Positions 11,837 to 22,516 of a DNA stretch of 64,000 bases are shown here, one piece after another; the first letter of the stretch is position 1; each line of letters starts with the position of its first letter. The translations under genes and the position numbers were made by a program. The notes under the pieces are model-generated. The model worked only from the letters and a program-made list of their open reading frames with translations, was not told the DNA's origin and did no database searches. The DNA comes from Cotesia glomerata (lineage: Eukaryota > Arthropoda > Insecta > Hymenoptera > Braconidae): positions 6,485,771 to 6,549,770 of the forward strand of contig NC_058165.1 of assembly GCF_020080835.1 (NCBI RefSeq), given 5' to 3'.

Positions 11837-13580
11837 AGTAGATTTTATATATATAGAAATCTAACTATTGCATTGGTCCTCATGACAAAAATTTTGAAAA
11901 ATTTTGCTATATTCCGACATGACTCGACGAGCTGAGTCAGAAAATACATATGGTTCAAAAGTTTACATATGTATGTATATATGTACGATATAACGCGGTT
12001 TCACGGTGAGAAATTTCTGTAGAAATTTACTATGCATACATAATAAGACTGAACCTTAATGACTTAATTCAAAATATTACCATAAAAATTTAAGAATATC
12101 ATATTGTACCAATCAATATTTACTAGGGACCATAGTAAATTTGACCATGCAACTGTTACATAAACATATATAAAAAATTTTCGTAAACTGACAGAACAAA
12201 AACTGTTAGTGTGCTTAAAACTTTTCATTATAGTTCCATAGTAAAATTTCTGTTGCTCAGTCGACAATAAAAATTTATAAAAAAGTTTCACATTTAGTCA
12301 CGTGTACTCGGTTTAAATTTAAAATTGTGACTATGAAATTTTCAAATGTCCCATAGTAAACGTATGCGCGTCAGTCGCGACGCGCGCTCTTTCATTTTTT
12401 CGTGCTGCTTTGTTTTGTCAACATAAGTCTATAGACGCTATCAGTAGTGGTTAACGGTGTTATGAAAATTGCAATAAACATTAAGTTTTAAATAAATATT
12501 AGTTTATAAATCCATCAACACATGAATAGTTAATGAAAATTTGTAAGATTCATAAATAATAAAATATTTAATAATTTACCGTGAAAATTAAAATGAAAAC
12601 AAACATTTGATGGTTAACCTGCAACCGACACTTCTAATAATAATAAAAAATAATTTAAAAGTTCTATATTGTGTTTATAATTATTCATAATAAAATTAAC
12701 TGCCAAAATAAATCCTACGTTCATTGTTAAAAATGAAAAAAAAAAAAAAACTATATTTTAAAAAATATTTTTAAAATTATTGCAAACAAAAAATCTTGTT
12801 TGGTTTGATATTTTTTGATTGCTAAAAACATTTTTACTCTAAAATTTTTATTTTTACAAACGTTTTCTTATTTTTTGCTATAGTACATTCGGAAATTTAA
12901 ATTATTGCATATTTCATTTTACTATGGTACATTTCAATTTCTACCATTTACTATGTCTGATTTCATTTGTTTCGGAAATTACTATGGGCCATTGTAAAAT
13001 TTTATTCTGAGTCAATAAGGTTCACTAGTAATATGCACCATTGTAATATCTAAAATCCATGCAGAATAAAAAATAATGGAAATTTCTCACCGTGTTGTTA
13101 TGACGATAGTGTCGCCAATTCATAACGGATCTTTACCAAACTCAACATATTTATTCTACAGAGAAGTAGCGAAGTCAAGTTTGAAGATGAGCTTAATCGG
13201 TCAAGTAATTAAAAAATGCCAGGATTTCAAAATTTTGAAAATCATAAAAATTCATATTTCTTCACTTTCTTACTCGAATAACTTTTGAATGTGATATCTT
13301 ATTGAAACTCTGTGAATTGCATCTGAAAGCTCTTTAAATAAGCTTTAATTTGAGTACCATATCATATGTGTAATCCCAAAATTATGTCCTATTCCGCTAT
13401 GCCAATTATGAAATTTGCTATTGCACTGGTTTTAGTATTTTTCCGTTGATATATATTTTTGTCAATTGCATAGAAGTTAAAAGCCTTGCTTTTGTATACA
13501 ATCCTCGTTATATTTTTTTTCTATTCATGATGAAATCTACTTCCATTTCGGCTGCCGAATAATGGTCTTTTTTTATTTTC
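11837..13580. repeat. Dispersed repeat family B, copy 1 (split by MITE A1)
   Basis: The segments 11837-12001 and 13095 onwards together match 31673-32095 (shared words include ATTGCATTGGTCCTCATGAC and GGATCTTTAC). The right part also matches, inverted, the stretch at about 33520-33720. This B2 comparison shows where A1 entered. Confidence 0.65.
12002..13094. mobile_element. MITE family A, copy 1
   Basis: A 1093-bp element with TIR CACGGTGAGAAATTTC and its exact inverse. It is flanked by TT on both sides. Sub-terminal CCATAGTAAA / TTTACTATGG motifs occur in inverted orientation in both halves. It contains a short minus-strand frame (12064-12291) that is identical in protein to one in copy A2, but this reflects recent copying and not coding selection. 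It is inserted in repeat B1. Confidence 0.85.
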
Positions 13581-14029
13581 ATATAAGTACTATTATGTAT
13601 TTACAAAAGTTTCAATTTAGTGAACTTAGAAAAATAAAAATCAACTATTTGAACTAACTTTTTAGTTTAATTTATTTTACATTTTATTTTTAATTATTAA
13701 ATTTATTTTTTAACACATTAATAAAATAATTTATTAACTGTTAATAAATCTTATTTAATGAATAATTAATGAACTGTTAAAAAATGTTTATTTAATAATT
13801 TAATTTAAAAAACTAATTTATTGTTATTACTAAAGTTTATTAATTATTAACAATTACAATTCTTTTATTAGTAAAATTTTATTTAATATTTAAACAATTT
13901 ATTTCATTTATTAAAAAATAATTACTAATCTATTTTAAAGCACTAAAATTTCAAAAATCATGATTGAGTTTCTATGAAAAAAAAAAAATTAAATAAATAA
14001 AATAGAAATAAATGAATGAAAAATAGTCT
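13581..14029. other. A+T-rich DNA
   Basis: Mostly TTATTAA and AATAATT words that resemble those at 11200-11760. No gene seen. Confidence 0.5.
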
Positions 14030-14400
14030 TGCATTAACCTGTTGATTTATTGATTCATCAGCTCTTTAGTCAGCGATTGATGAGACTGCGTTAAATCTAT
14101 CGTCTACTTGTAATTCGTGATTTAACTCGCGGCTATATTTTATAAAGAGCCAAGCTCAATCAGAATAAAAAAATAAAAATAAGATAACGGAATAAGAATC
14201 GGATTAAATTGACGATTGTGATATTTAAATGCCTAATGAATTAATTATCGCGAGCTATTCTCGAGGGTCGTTCCAACCTTAGCCAGTATTCGCTGTCCAA
14301 CGATTCAAACTTTAATTGTTAATTAAAGACTTTCTTTAATTAATTTCTGTTAAAATATCTCGTCGGAAAAATTATTTGAGCTTTAAGTTAGTAAATATAT
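14030..14400. promoter_or_regulatory. Higher-complexity island, candidate regulatory element
   Basis: Mixed-composition sequence with several TAATTA words (homeodomain-type core) and CpG, in an A+T-rich setting. It has no long frame, TIR or repeat relative in the window. A regulatory role is inference only. Confidence 0.3.
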
Positions 14401-15530
14401 TGTTCGTAGTATTGTTTTACGAAGTAATTTATTATTTATCGGTAATACGTCAGTTAAAATTGACATTTTTGATAATTGCATTTTAACGTTTGGGAATATT
14501 TAATTAAGCAATTATATTTGGTGGTTGTATTTAATATGTACATTTTTTATCACGCCGGAAATATTACGAATCCATATATTCGATAAATAAATTAATAATG
14601 CAAATGAATTATTCAAGTTTATGATATTGTTTCACTTTTATTTAATAATCACACATAATGTGGAAATATTTATTATTAAAAATTAATCAATTATTTGATT
14701 TTGAGTTACTGTTTGTAGAATATTCGATGTGTAAAAAAATTTTTTTTTTTAAGTAAAAAATTATAACGCACTCACAGATTGAAAAAATACTTAAATAAAA
14801 ATTTTACTGTTTGCAGGTTTTTATAGGGTCTTATTTGTTCCACATATTTCGTTTCAATAGTGTTGAGTAGCGATTTTGGAGCAATGAACCTGCGTAAGAT
14901 TGAAATTTATAATTTTATTTCGATTGCATCATTAAATTTCATTTGTAGCATTAATTATCCATATTTTTAGGTGACAATTTAACTTACCCGCGGAAATCGA
15001 GCAGACGCTTTAATCTTCTTGAATTCGTGAGACTTGATTTATGGATTTATGGAGCATCAATAAGAAAGTACTTTAAATTTATCTTCATCCAATAATTGTT
15101 TCTGATATTTTACAGAAAAAAATTGTTTGAAAAAAAACTAATAGTCGATTTGCAAAATTGAATACATTTAAGTTTACTCACTTAAATTTAAATCAAAAAA
15201 TTCTACGTCAAAAGATTCAAAAAAAAATTAAAAGTGCAAATTTTTTTTAAATATTTTTTTGTTATAATTAATTAATTTGTAATAAAAGTTGATAAAATTG
15301 TTAGATGTCTGTTGATTTTAGCATCATTAAAAATAAAAAATGAGGACGAATTTTCAAAAAATTATATTTTTTATTAAAATTAATTTGTTATAAAAGTTGA
15401 AAAAAATGTTTTAAATAATTCACGCTTAATTTTTTTTTAATTTTTACGTATAGAACTTTTCACTAAGTTATTTTCATAATAATTAAATAACTATAAAAAA
15501 TAAAAAAAAGTTTGGAAAATCCAAAAGTGC
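14401..15530. other. A+T-rich intergenic DNA
   Basis: No gene seen. One copy of the degenerate TGTC..AGCATCAT motif is at about 15300-15330. Confidence 0.5.
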
Positions 15531-15537
15531 ACGCCTC

Positions 15538-16477
15538 CCCGAGTAAAAATGAAATTATTATTTTTTACGGAAAAATAATAAATTTCGTTCGACCGCCGCA
15601 CCACCGCTGCACGACCGCCGTTTGGCGGACTATTACGCCGCACGCTAAAAATTTACTCCCCCTAGCATCGCCGCACTACCGCACCAACGCTAAATCATAC
15701 CTACAATTTCACAAAAAATGGTATCATAATTGATTTATCACGCAATAATTAATTAATAAATAATGCGACTAGAAATCTTTATGTAAGACCTATTGATCAA
15801 CCTCCTTTTAATCGAATGCCTAATATTAAAAAAAAAAATTTTTTTTAAATCAGGCCAAAGCACCGCGAAATTATTGATTTTTTTAGTCGTATTGTTGATG
15901 TAGATTTTTTATTTCGTCCTCGGGTTGCACAGAAGCGGTACGCCTATTGAAATACTCTGAAAGAATTTTAAAAATTGAACTGTGATGGGATTCGAACCTG
16001 GATCGTCTGCATGGAAGTCTCGAACATTGCCAACTGCACTGCAAGCCATACTTAACTTAAAAAATTTAGTTAAGCTATTTGAATGATCAACGAATATATT
16101 ATTTCAATGTATATACCATCAAACAGTGGTATGGTGCGGCGGTGGTGCAGCGGTGGTGCGGCGGTCGAACGAAATTTATTATTTTTTCGTAAAAATTAAT
16201 AATTTTATTTTTACCCGGGCGCGTCACAGCTGTGGTGCGACGGTGGTGCAGCGGTGGTGCGGCGAATAGAAATTCATTTACTTGTCACGGCGCTGGTGCG
16301 GCGGTAGTGCGGCGAATAGATAAATTCTTTACTTGTCACGGCGGTGGTGCGGCGGTGATACGGCACTTATAAAATAACCAAAATTGTCACGGCTGTAGTG
16401 CAGCGGTGGTGCGGCGCTTAAAAAGCCGTGCAGCGGTGTTGCGGCGGTGGTGCGGCGGAATTCTGTTTTTACTCGGG
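15538..16477. mobile_element. Element F with GCGGTGGTGC wings and tRNA-like core
   Basis: TIRs CCCGAGTAAAAAT and inverse TTTTTACTCGGG bound 940 bp inserted in element E1. The left wing holds CGCCGCACCACCGC and the right wing many GCGGTGGTGC copies in the opposite sense, so the wings can pair. The middle is A+T-rich with a tRNA-like module at 15981-16052. Comparison with E2 (53091-53587) shows a clean junction with no obvious target duplication. No protein is encoded. Confidence 0.75.
15981..16052 (-). other. tRNA-like module 1 (Pol III box A/B)
   Basis: On the minus strand, a perfect box B GGTTCGAATCC (15998-15988) and a box-A-like CAGTGCAGTTGG (16041-16030). Spacing is that of a tRNA gene. 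No acceptor stem pairs, so it is not a functional tRNA but a tRNA-derived segment. Confidence 0.6.
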
Positions 16478-17025
16478 ATAATCTCATTTTTCATTATAAA
16501 ATTGATTAAAATAAAATACAAATACTTTTGAATCTTTCGCGCCATTGTTCACCCAGAAAAGAAAGGTGCTGTGCATGTGTTGTAAGCGAACTTTATTTAC
16601 ATAGATATAGATATACAAACGATAAGTGGATTTTAGCTTATTGCTAATTATAATTTAACTAGATTGTATTAGACCGCGATCTTCGAAAGGACTTAGTTTT
16701 GGATAATACTGAAGCGTATAAAAAAAAAATGGACTTGATCAGTTGGGTTTTTCGACAGTTATCGTGACCACGCTAGTTTCCATACATACATCAGACCCAC
16801 GGTCGTTCACGAAATAAATTTTTTAAACATTTTTTTTATTTATTTAAAAAGCAAAATGTTTTTAAAAAATATTTTAAGTGTTGAAACTTGTCTTTTTCCA
16901 TGACATTTATGGGTAAATATTATTCGACAAGTGCGATAGAAAATAAATAGACAGTTTTAGTTCAAAAAATCACTTGATTTTTATAAGCCGAGAGTAGAGC
17001 ACTATCCGCTTGTCTTATGAGGCGT

Positions 17026-18129
17026 GCAAAAATTAACTTGAGTCAAATACACAATTTTTAAAAAGTTTAACCTTTTGATTTGAGTAGAACAATTTTTAAA
17101 CTAAGAAAATTTTCAATTTTTTTTTATTGAAGTTAATTTCACTTGATTGAAGAATTTTTCGTCTTCAAGGCAGTGAAACTCTTCACAATTATTTTCTTAA
17201 TTCAATTTAGTTTTCCTCTTAATTCAATTTATTTTTTTTTCCAGTGCATATTGAAATTATGGAACTATTTTTACTAAGTTATTTTCATAATAATTAAATA
17301 ACTATAAAAAATAAAAAATAATTTGTTAGGTGGTTGTTAATTTCAGTGTAAAAATTGCCAAAATTATAATGTATTAATTTTAATTTATCACTGCAATGAC
17401 TTCAAAATGAATTTCACGTGGCTTGACCCAGATTTCCGAGATATATAATTAAAATAATTAAATAGGAATATATAAAGTATGAAATAATGAGATGATACAA
17501 TATATTGACATTTATCAAGTAACCGGCACGAACGAAGCAGATGATTTCCCATGTGAATTTTCACAAGATATACCACCAGTTATTGGTACTCGCACGCATT
17601 CGCATCCTCGTTTTATATGTATATATATAATCTAATGTCTACTTATATAGTAACACGTATAGTATATAATATAATATAATATACGGGTACGTAGATACCG
17701 TACGGTTATATCTAACGAGAAAAACCAACTGAGATAGCAAGAGTGAGATGAAAAGAGTACTGAGTACCCGGAGTAAACTCATCTGCATCTTTATATATTT
17801 GTATATATATATATATATATGTATGTATAAAAGTATTTTATACTGGTTGCTTCTCAGATATGACTCCATATGCACGACTACTGCCAGGGCAGGTAATATC
17901 TATTATTGCCAACTTGTTTGTTCACCTCATATTTTATTCTTTATTATTATTATTGTTATTTTTATTATTATTATACGTTTTCATGGTTAAATAATGATAA
18001 TAATAAAAACAATAATAATAACAACTATGTAATTTTTGTAAAAGTTTCCTGAATCGTGTAAATTTTTTAATTATTATTATTACTATTATTATTATTATTA
18101 CTTGGAAAAAAAATTATTGAATTAAATAC
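17026..18129. other. A+T-rich intergenic DNA with TA-rich simple repeats
   Basis: Contains TATA-rich simple sequence at about 17640-17690 and 17795-17822 and a GTTATT run near 17940-18110. No gene is supported. The stretch at 17390-17640 is of higher complexity but has no frame. Confidence 0.5.
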
Positions 18130-18764
18130 TAATTTATTATCTAATTACTCTTAAAATAATTATAACTTCCAAAATGTTAATTTTATCAAAAAATTATGTA
18201 AGGTTAAAATTGTAGCTTAAAAAATTTCCTAACAAAAACATTTTTATACAAAAGGCCTATCTTTCATATTTTTAAAGATATAGTACACAGAAAGAAAGAT
18301 TCACTTGAGCCAAGAAAATATTTTTCTTCCAAATTATTTTCTTGAGCGAAAAAAAAAATTTTTTTTGACACAAGAAATTTCATTTATTCTAACAAAATTA
18401 ATTCTCTTGCTTTAAGAAATACGTATTTTGATCCAAGAAAATTTATTTAAATCAAGAAAATCTCTTGCTCCAAAAAATTAAATATAAAGATAGTAAATTT
18501 TCATTAATATTTTTATTGACTAACATGTCAAATGGGAAGATCAAATAATATTGTATCAATTTTTTTCATTCAATATGTATAATTACACGCTAAAATAATA
18601 TAAAATGGCTATCAAATATTGAAGAGAAAAATTTTTTCAAGGTGAGAAAATTTTTTTCTCAGCTGAAGTAGGTGGGGCTGCTTCCCTAAAGTATTTAAAA
18701 ATCTTGATCAAATATAAAGATTTATTGAATTAAGTATTTATGATAATTTAAATTAAGAAAAAAT

Positions 18765-19583
18765 CTGGAATACGGTAGACCCTAAAGGCCATCCCTGCAA
18801 CTTCCCGCTAATTCCATATCTAAACGCTTAAAATTGCACTTATGAGGTTTTGAAGCTCTTCGAGCTTAAAAATATAATTTATATGTTTTCGAGTTCTCCG
18901 AGCTCATAGAGTTAGCTGTTCGAAGCTTTTGAGCTCATCGAGCTCAAAAGTCTGATAGACGTTTAATAAAACAGTATTTTTTGAATTTTCAAACCGCAAT
19001 AACTTCTGAATGAATGAATCGATTTTCACGCAGTTAGCAGTATTCCACGCAGTTTTTCAAATTCTATAATATACTTTTGAACACCAACTGATCGAACCGA
19101 AAATCTTAGAGAAATTTGAAAAATTCACTTTTTCCGAATTTTTTCGATAATGATAACTCACGAACCAATCAACCGATTTTTACGTTCTTGGTGGCGATCG
19201 ACGTGGTTTTTTAGGCTCTAATAATTATTTTATTTCATCAAAAACGATTCAAAAAGGAATGTCGAAGTTATGTGAAAAAAACACTTTTTTCGAAATTTTT
19301 CGTTTTCGATAACTCTCGAACGAATCAACCGATTTTGACGGGACTGGTGGCAATCGACGTGGTTTTTTAAAATTAAGAGCGGATTAGTTTTTGGAAGTGA
19401 TCGGTGAAGCCGTTTTGAAGTTATTCTAAAAATACGATTTTTCGAAAATTTTATTTTTAAAATTTCTCAAAATCTAGCGAACTGAATCGATTCAAATTTT
19501 CACGAAATTTAATGGCAATGATACGTTTTAGATCGCCTCCTATTTCTATCCGATCGGCCGAGCCGTTCAAAAGTTATAAGAGG

Positions 19584-19673
<90 letters not shown>

Positions 19674-19862
19674 TACATACATACATACATACATACATAC
19701 ATACATACATACAGCCGCACGGACACCATCGTGGGAATAGTCAGGAAAGCTTCCTGTGACCTTAAAACGTCGAGATCTGATGAAAACTCGATTTTTGCAA
19801 AATGGGGTAAAACCAATAACTTTCCGATTTTTGAAAATTTTCAATTTTCTTAGCGGGAAGTT
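18765..19862. mobile_element. Insertion X in MITE C3, with long dinucleotide repeat
   Basis: Relative to C2, 1098 bp are inserted, bounded by a 6-bp duplication AAAAAT. An inverted pair AACTTCCCGCTAA (18799-18811) / TTAGCGGGAAGTT (19850-19862) lies at or near the ends, the left one about 34 bp inside. The interior has GAGCTC-rich words, two diverged copies of a block around CAACCGATTTTnACG, and the microsatellites. Class of element unknown. Confidence 0.55.
19587..19711. repeat. (AC)n then (ATAC)n microsatellite
   Basis: A long uninterrupted AC run followed by about ten CATA units. It produces spurious open frames on both strands, which are not genes. Confidence 0.97.
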
Positions 19863-21041
19863 AAAAATTACTTCCACCAAGAACAGAATTTCAAGAAAAA
19901 TTTTTACTTCGGCAACACAACTTCGGTCTTCATTCAGGCACCCGAAAATTTTCTCGAGCCAAGAATTTTGTTCCCCAGTCAAGAAATTTTTCTTTCTGTG
20001 TAGCTTCTTAAGTTTTACTCACGTAATTAAAAAGTGATAAATCATTATCAAGTCACAATAAAAATGTCTACAACTCCTGGAATATTAATTTCATCAAAAA
20101 ATTATAAGAAACCAAAATTGTAGCTTAAGAAATTTCCTACGGGAAACGTCATCATACTATGGGGCTATCTTCAATATTTTAGAAGATATACACGGTGAGA
20201 AATTTCTGTAGAAATTTACTATGCATACATAATAAGACTGAACCTTAATGACTCAATTCAAAATATTACCATAAAAATTTAAGAATATCATATTGTACCA
20301 ATCAATATTTACAAGGGACCATAGTAAATTTGACCATGCAACTGTTACATAAACATATATAAAAAATTTTCGTAAACTGACAGAACAAAAACTGTTAGTG
20401 TGCTTAAAACTTTTCATTATAGTTCCATAGTAAAATTTCTGTTGCTCAGTCGACAATAAAAATTTATAAAAAAGTTTCACATTTAGTCACGTGTACTCGG
20501 TTTAAATTTAAAATTGTGACTATGAAATTTTCAAATGTCCCATAGTAAACGTATGCGCGTCAGTCGCGACGCGCGCTCTTTCATTTTTTCGTGCTGCTTT
20601 GTTTTGTCAACATAAGTCTATAAACGCTATCAGTAGTGGTTAACGGTGTTATGAAAATTGCAATAAACATTAAGTTTTAAATAAATATTAGTTTATAAAT
20701 CCATCAACACATGAATAGTTAATGAAAATTTGTAAGATTCATAAATAATAAAATATTTAATAATTTACCGTGAAAAATTAAAATGAAAACAAACATTTGA
20801 TGGTTAACCTGCAACCGACACTTCTAATAATAATAAAAAATAATTTAAAAGTTATATATTGTGTTTATAATTATTCATAATAAAATTAACTGCCAAAACA
20901 AATCCTACGTTCATTGTTAAAAATGAAAAAAAAAATAAAAAAAACTATATTTTAAAAATTATTGCAAACAAAAAAAATCTTGTTTGGTTTGATATTTTTT
21001 TTGATTGCTAAAAACATTTTTTACTCTAAAATTTTTTATTT

Positions 21042-21478
21042 TGTAGTAATCTATTTCTTTCGTTTTATAATTTATTCAAGTTATAACTATACTCTTTACA
21101 ATATTCGGATGAAGTTAATTAAATCTCACAATAAATAATCAATCCCGTAGAATATAGTTATCAGAAAACAATACAATAGATAAAATTCGTGTATAAATAA
21201 TAATGTCAATATAGTACTTCGCGATTACAATAATACGATGCGTGAAATAAAGGAAAATAGGATGTGTCCTAGACCGTAGGTGTGTATATCTCAGTGGCTG
21301 AGGAAAATCTGCCTCCTGCCCCTTGACTCTTGAGGGTGTTAGCCTTTGCTAACACTTAGCGTTGGTCTTGGGGTCCCGTGACGTCATGAGCCCCTTGAAT
21401 GCCGGGGAAGGGATTTTATGGCCCAAAGAGTACGGTGGTTGACGCAAAAATTTGTGAGAGTGGAAAAGTACTCCCACA
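21042..21478 (-). repeat. 3' LTR
   Basis: Begins TG and ends CA on the plus strand as well as inverted. 437 bp. Compared base by base by eye with the other LTR, no difference was seen. The polypurine-type stretch just inside it (minus strand AGGAGAGG, about 21488-21481) is a candidate plus-strand primer. Confidence 0.95.
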
Positions 21479-22516
21479 TTCGGCCTCTCCTGACCACACA
21501 AACCGTCCTCGGCTTTGACTACCTGGATCTGAAAAATTCATCCAAACAAATCCTTATTAATGACCCGATCAGGGTATTGAAACTACAAGAAGGTGACTAT
21601 CGCCGCTCAACCCACACTCCTCTAGTCAGAGTGATCAGCTCTTCCCAAGAGTATGAATCGACCCGCGATAGCAACCAGGTGGCGCCTAGGGATAGGAAAA
21701 ATAGGATTCTCAACCATTCCAGGGCCTTACCCCGTGAAACCCGTTTACCAAAACGGTATAGTCCACGGATGCCTGTTCAGGATGAGACCTCAGTTAGGTA
21801 TACACATACTGAGTTGTCTGGGCCTAGCGCTAGAGGGTACGTCCCTGAAGACTCTTGACTGAAGTCCAGCATGACACTCTAACTAGCGGCCAACTGGTCC
21901 AACCTAGGCCAGTGTCCTCCGAACCTGCCTTGACCAGGGGCCAGGAACCAAGAGAACGACTGACTTGGCAAAACAGTCCACGCCTGATTGGCCTGGAACC
22001 TCCATAGTCTCTCCCGTCAGTGACAAGCTGACGAGCTCTAAAGGTCCCAAACTTGGCGAAATTAGTCGTGCCTGACTGGCCGAGAACTTCCATGGTTCCT
22101 CCCATCAGTGACAAGCTGATGGGCTCTAGAAGCCCCCGACTTGGCGGAAACTAGTCATGCCAGACTGGCCAAGAACTTCCAAGGTTCCTCCCGTCAGTAG
22201 CAAGCTGACAGGCTCCAGAAGCTCTTGCCTTGGCAGTAGGTGAGATCGAGCATCCACTGCCTTGTCCAATTGACCCAGTGGCTCGGAGTTCTCAGAAAGA
22301 CCAGCACGGTTACTGAATCCGGACGACGCAACTCGTTGCTTGTCCCTGGGAGTCAGCTCACCGTCGAGCATCCCGGAGACCCCTCATGGATCCTCAACGC
22401 CAGAGCACTCGCTGTTGTTCTGGTCACCCTTCTTTGGTCCATTACACGACCCAAAGACACGTTTCTGAGATCTATAAACTACAAACATTGATTAGGAATC
22501 ATAATCTCACCTTAAT
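21479..22516 (-). other. Gypsy 3' untranslated region (no env)
   Basis: About one kilobase between the integrase stop and the 3' LTR. It is G+C-richer than the host DNA. Short frames exist on both strands but match nothing I know, and those on the minus strand are created by the 88-bp repeats. No envelope-like frame with signal or membrane segment is present. Confidence 0.7.
21963..22227 (-). repeat. Three 88-bp tandem repeats with a conserved hairpin
   Basis: Units start at 21963, 22051 and 22139 with ACTTGGC(A/G). Each contains a 6-8 bp stem around a 7-nt loop: CGTCAG/CTGACG (22015-22033), CATCAG/CTGATG (22103-22121), CGTCAG/CTGACA (22192-22210). Unit 2 changes both partners of one pair. 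Confidence 0.8.

Larger units (their letters stand above)
15531..17025. mobile_element. MITE family E, copy 1 (split by element F)
   Basis: Ends ACGCCTCATAA (here cut at ACGCCTC by F) and TTATGAGGCGTGC. The segment 16478-17025 matches 53091-53587 in inverted orientation (shared words TTTCGCGCCATTG, TATAGATATACAAACGAT). Net length without F is about 555 bp. Confidence 0.75.
18286..20000. mobile_element. MITE family C, copy 3 (interrupted)
   Basis: Ends CACAGAAAGAAAGATT and inverse TTTTTCTTTCTGTG, with TA duplicated outside (18284-18285, 20001-20002). Matches C1 and C2 apart from a 1.1-kb insertion at 18765-19862. Confidence 0.8.

Noticed and set aside
12064..12291. 75-residue frame present identically in A1 and A2
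   Set aside because: Identity reflects recent duplication of the whole MITE; no start context or domain supports a protein.
15512..15733. 73-residue frame with His/Pro-rich tail
   Set aside because: Spans the E1/F junction and the CCGCAC repeats; not coding.
15981..16052. A functional tRNA gene
   Set aside because: No acceptor stem and poor anticodon arm; only the promoter boxes remain.
17639..17990. Overlapping frames rich in Ile/Tyr
   Set aside because: They translate TATA-type simple sequence and lack any coding signature.
19509..19982. Long frames on both strands with Thr-His or Cys-Val runs
   Set aside because: They translate the AC/ATAC microsatellite and have no independent support.
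21418..21858. 146-residue plus-strand frame at the 3' LTR border
   Set aside because: Antisense to the retrotransposon and crosses the LTR boundary; a shadow frame.
21830..22371. Minus-strand frames in the gypsy 3' region as an env gene
   Set aside because: Short, built from the 88-bp repeats, with no signal peptide or membrane segment.
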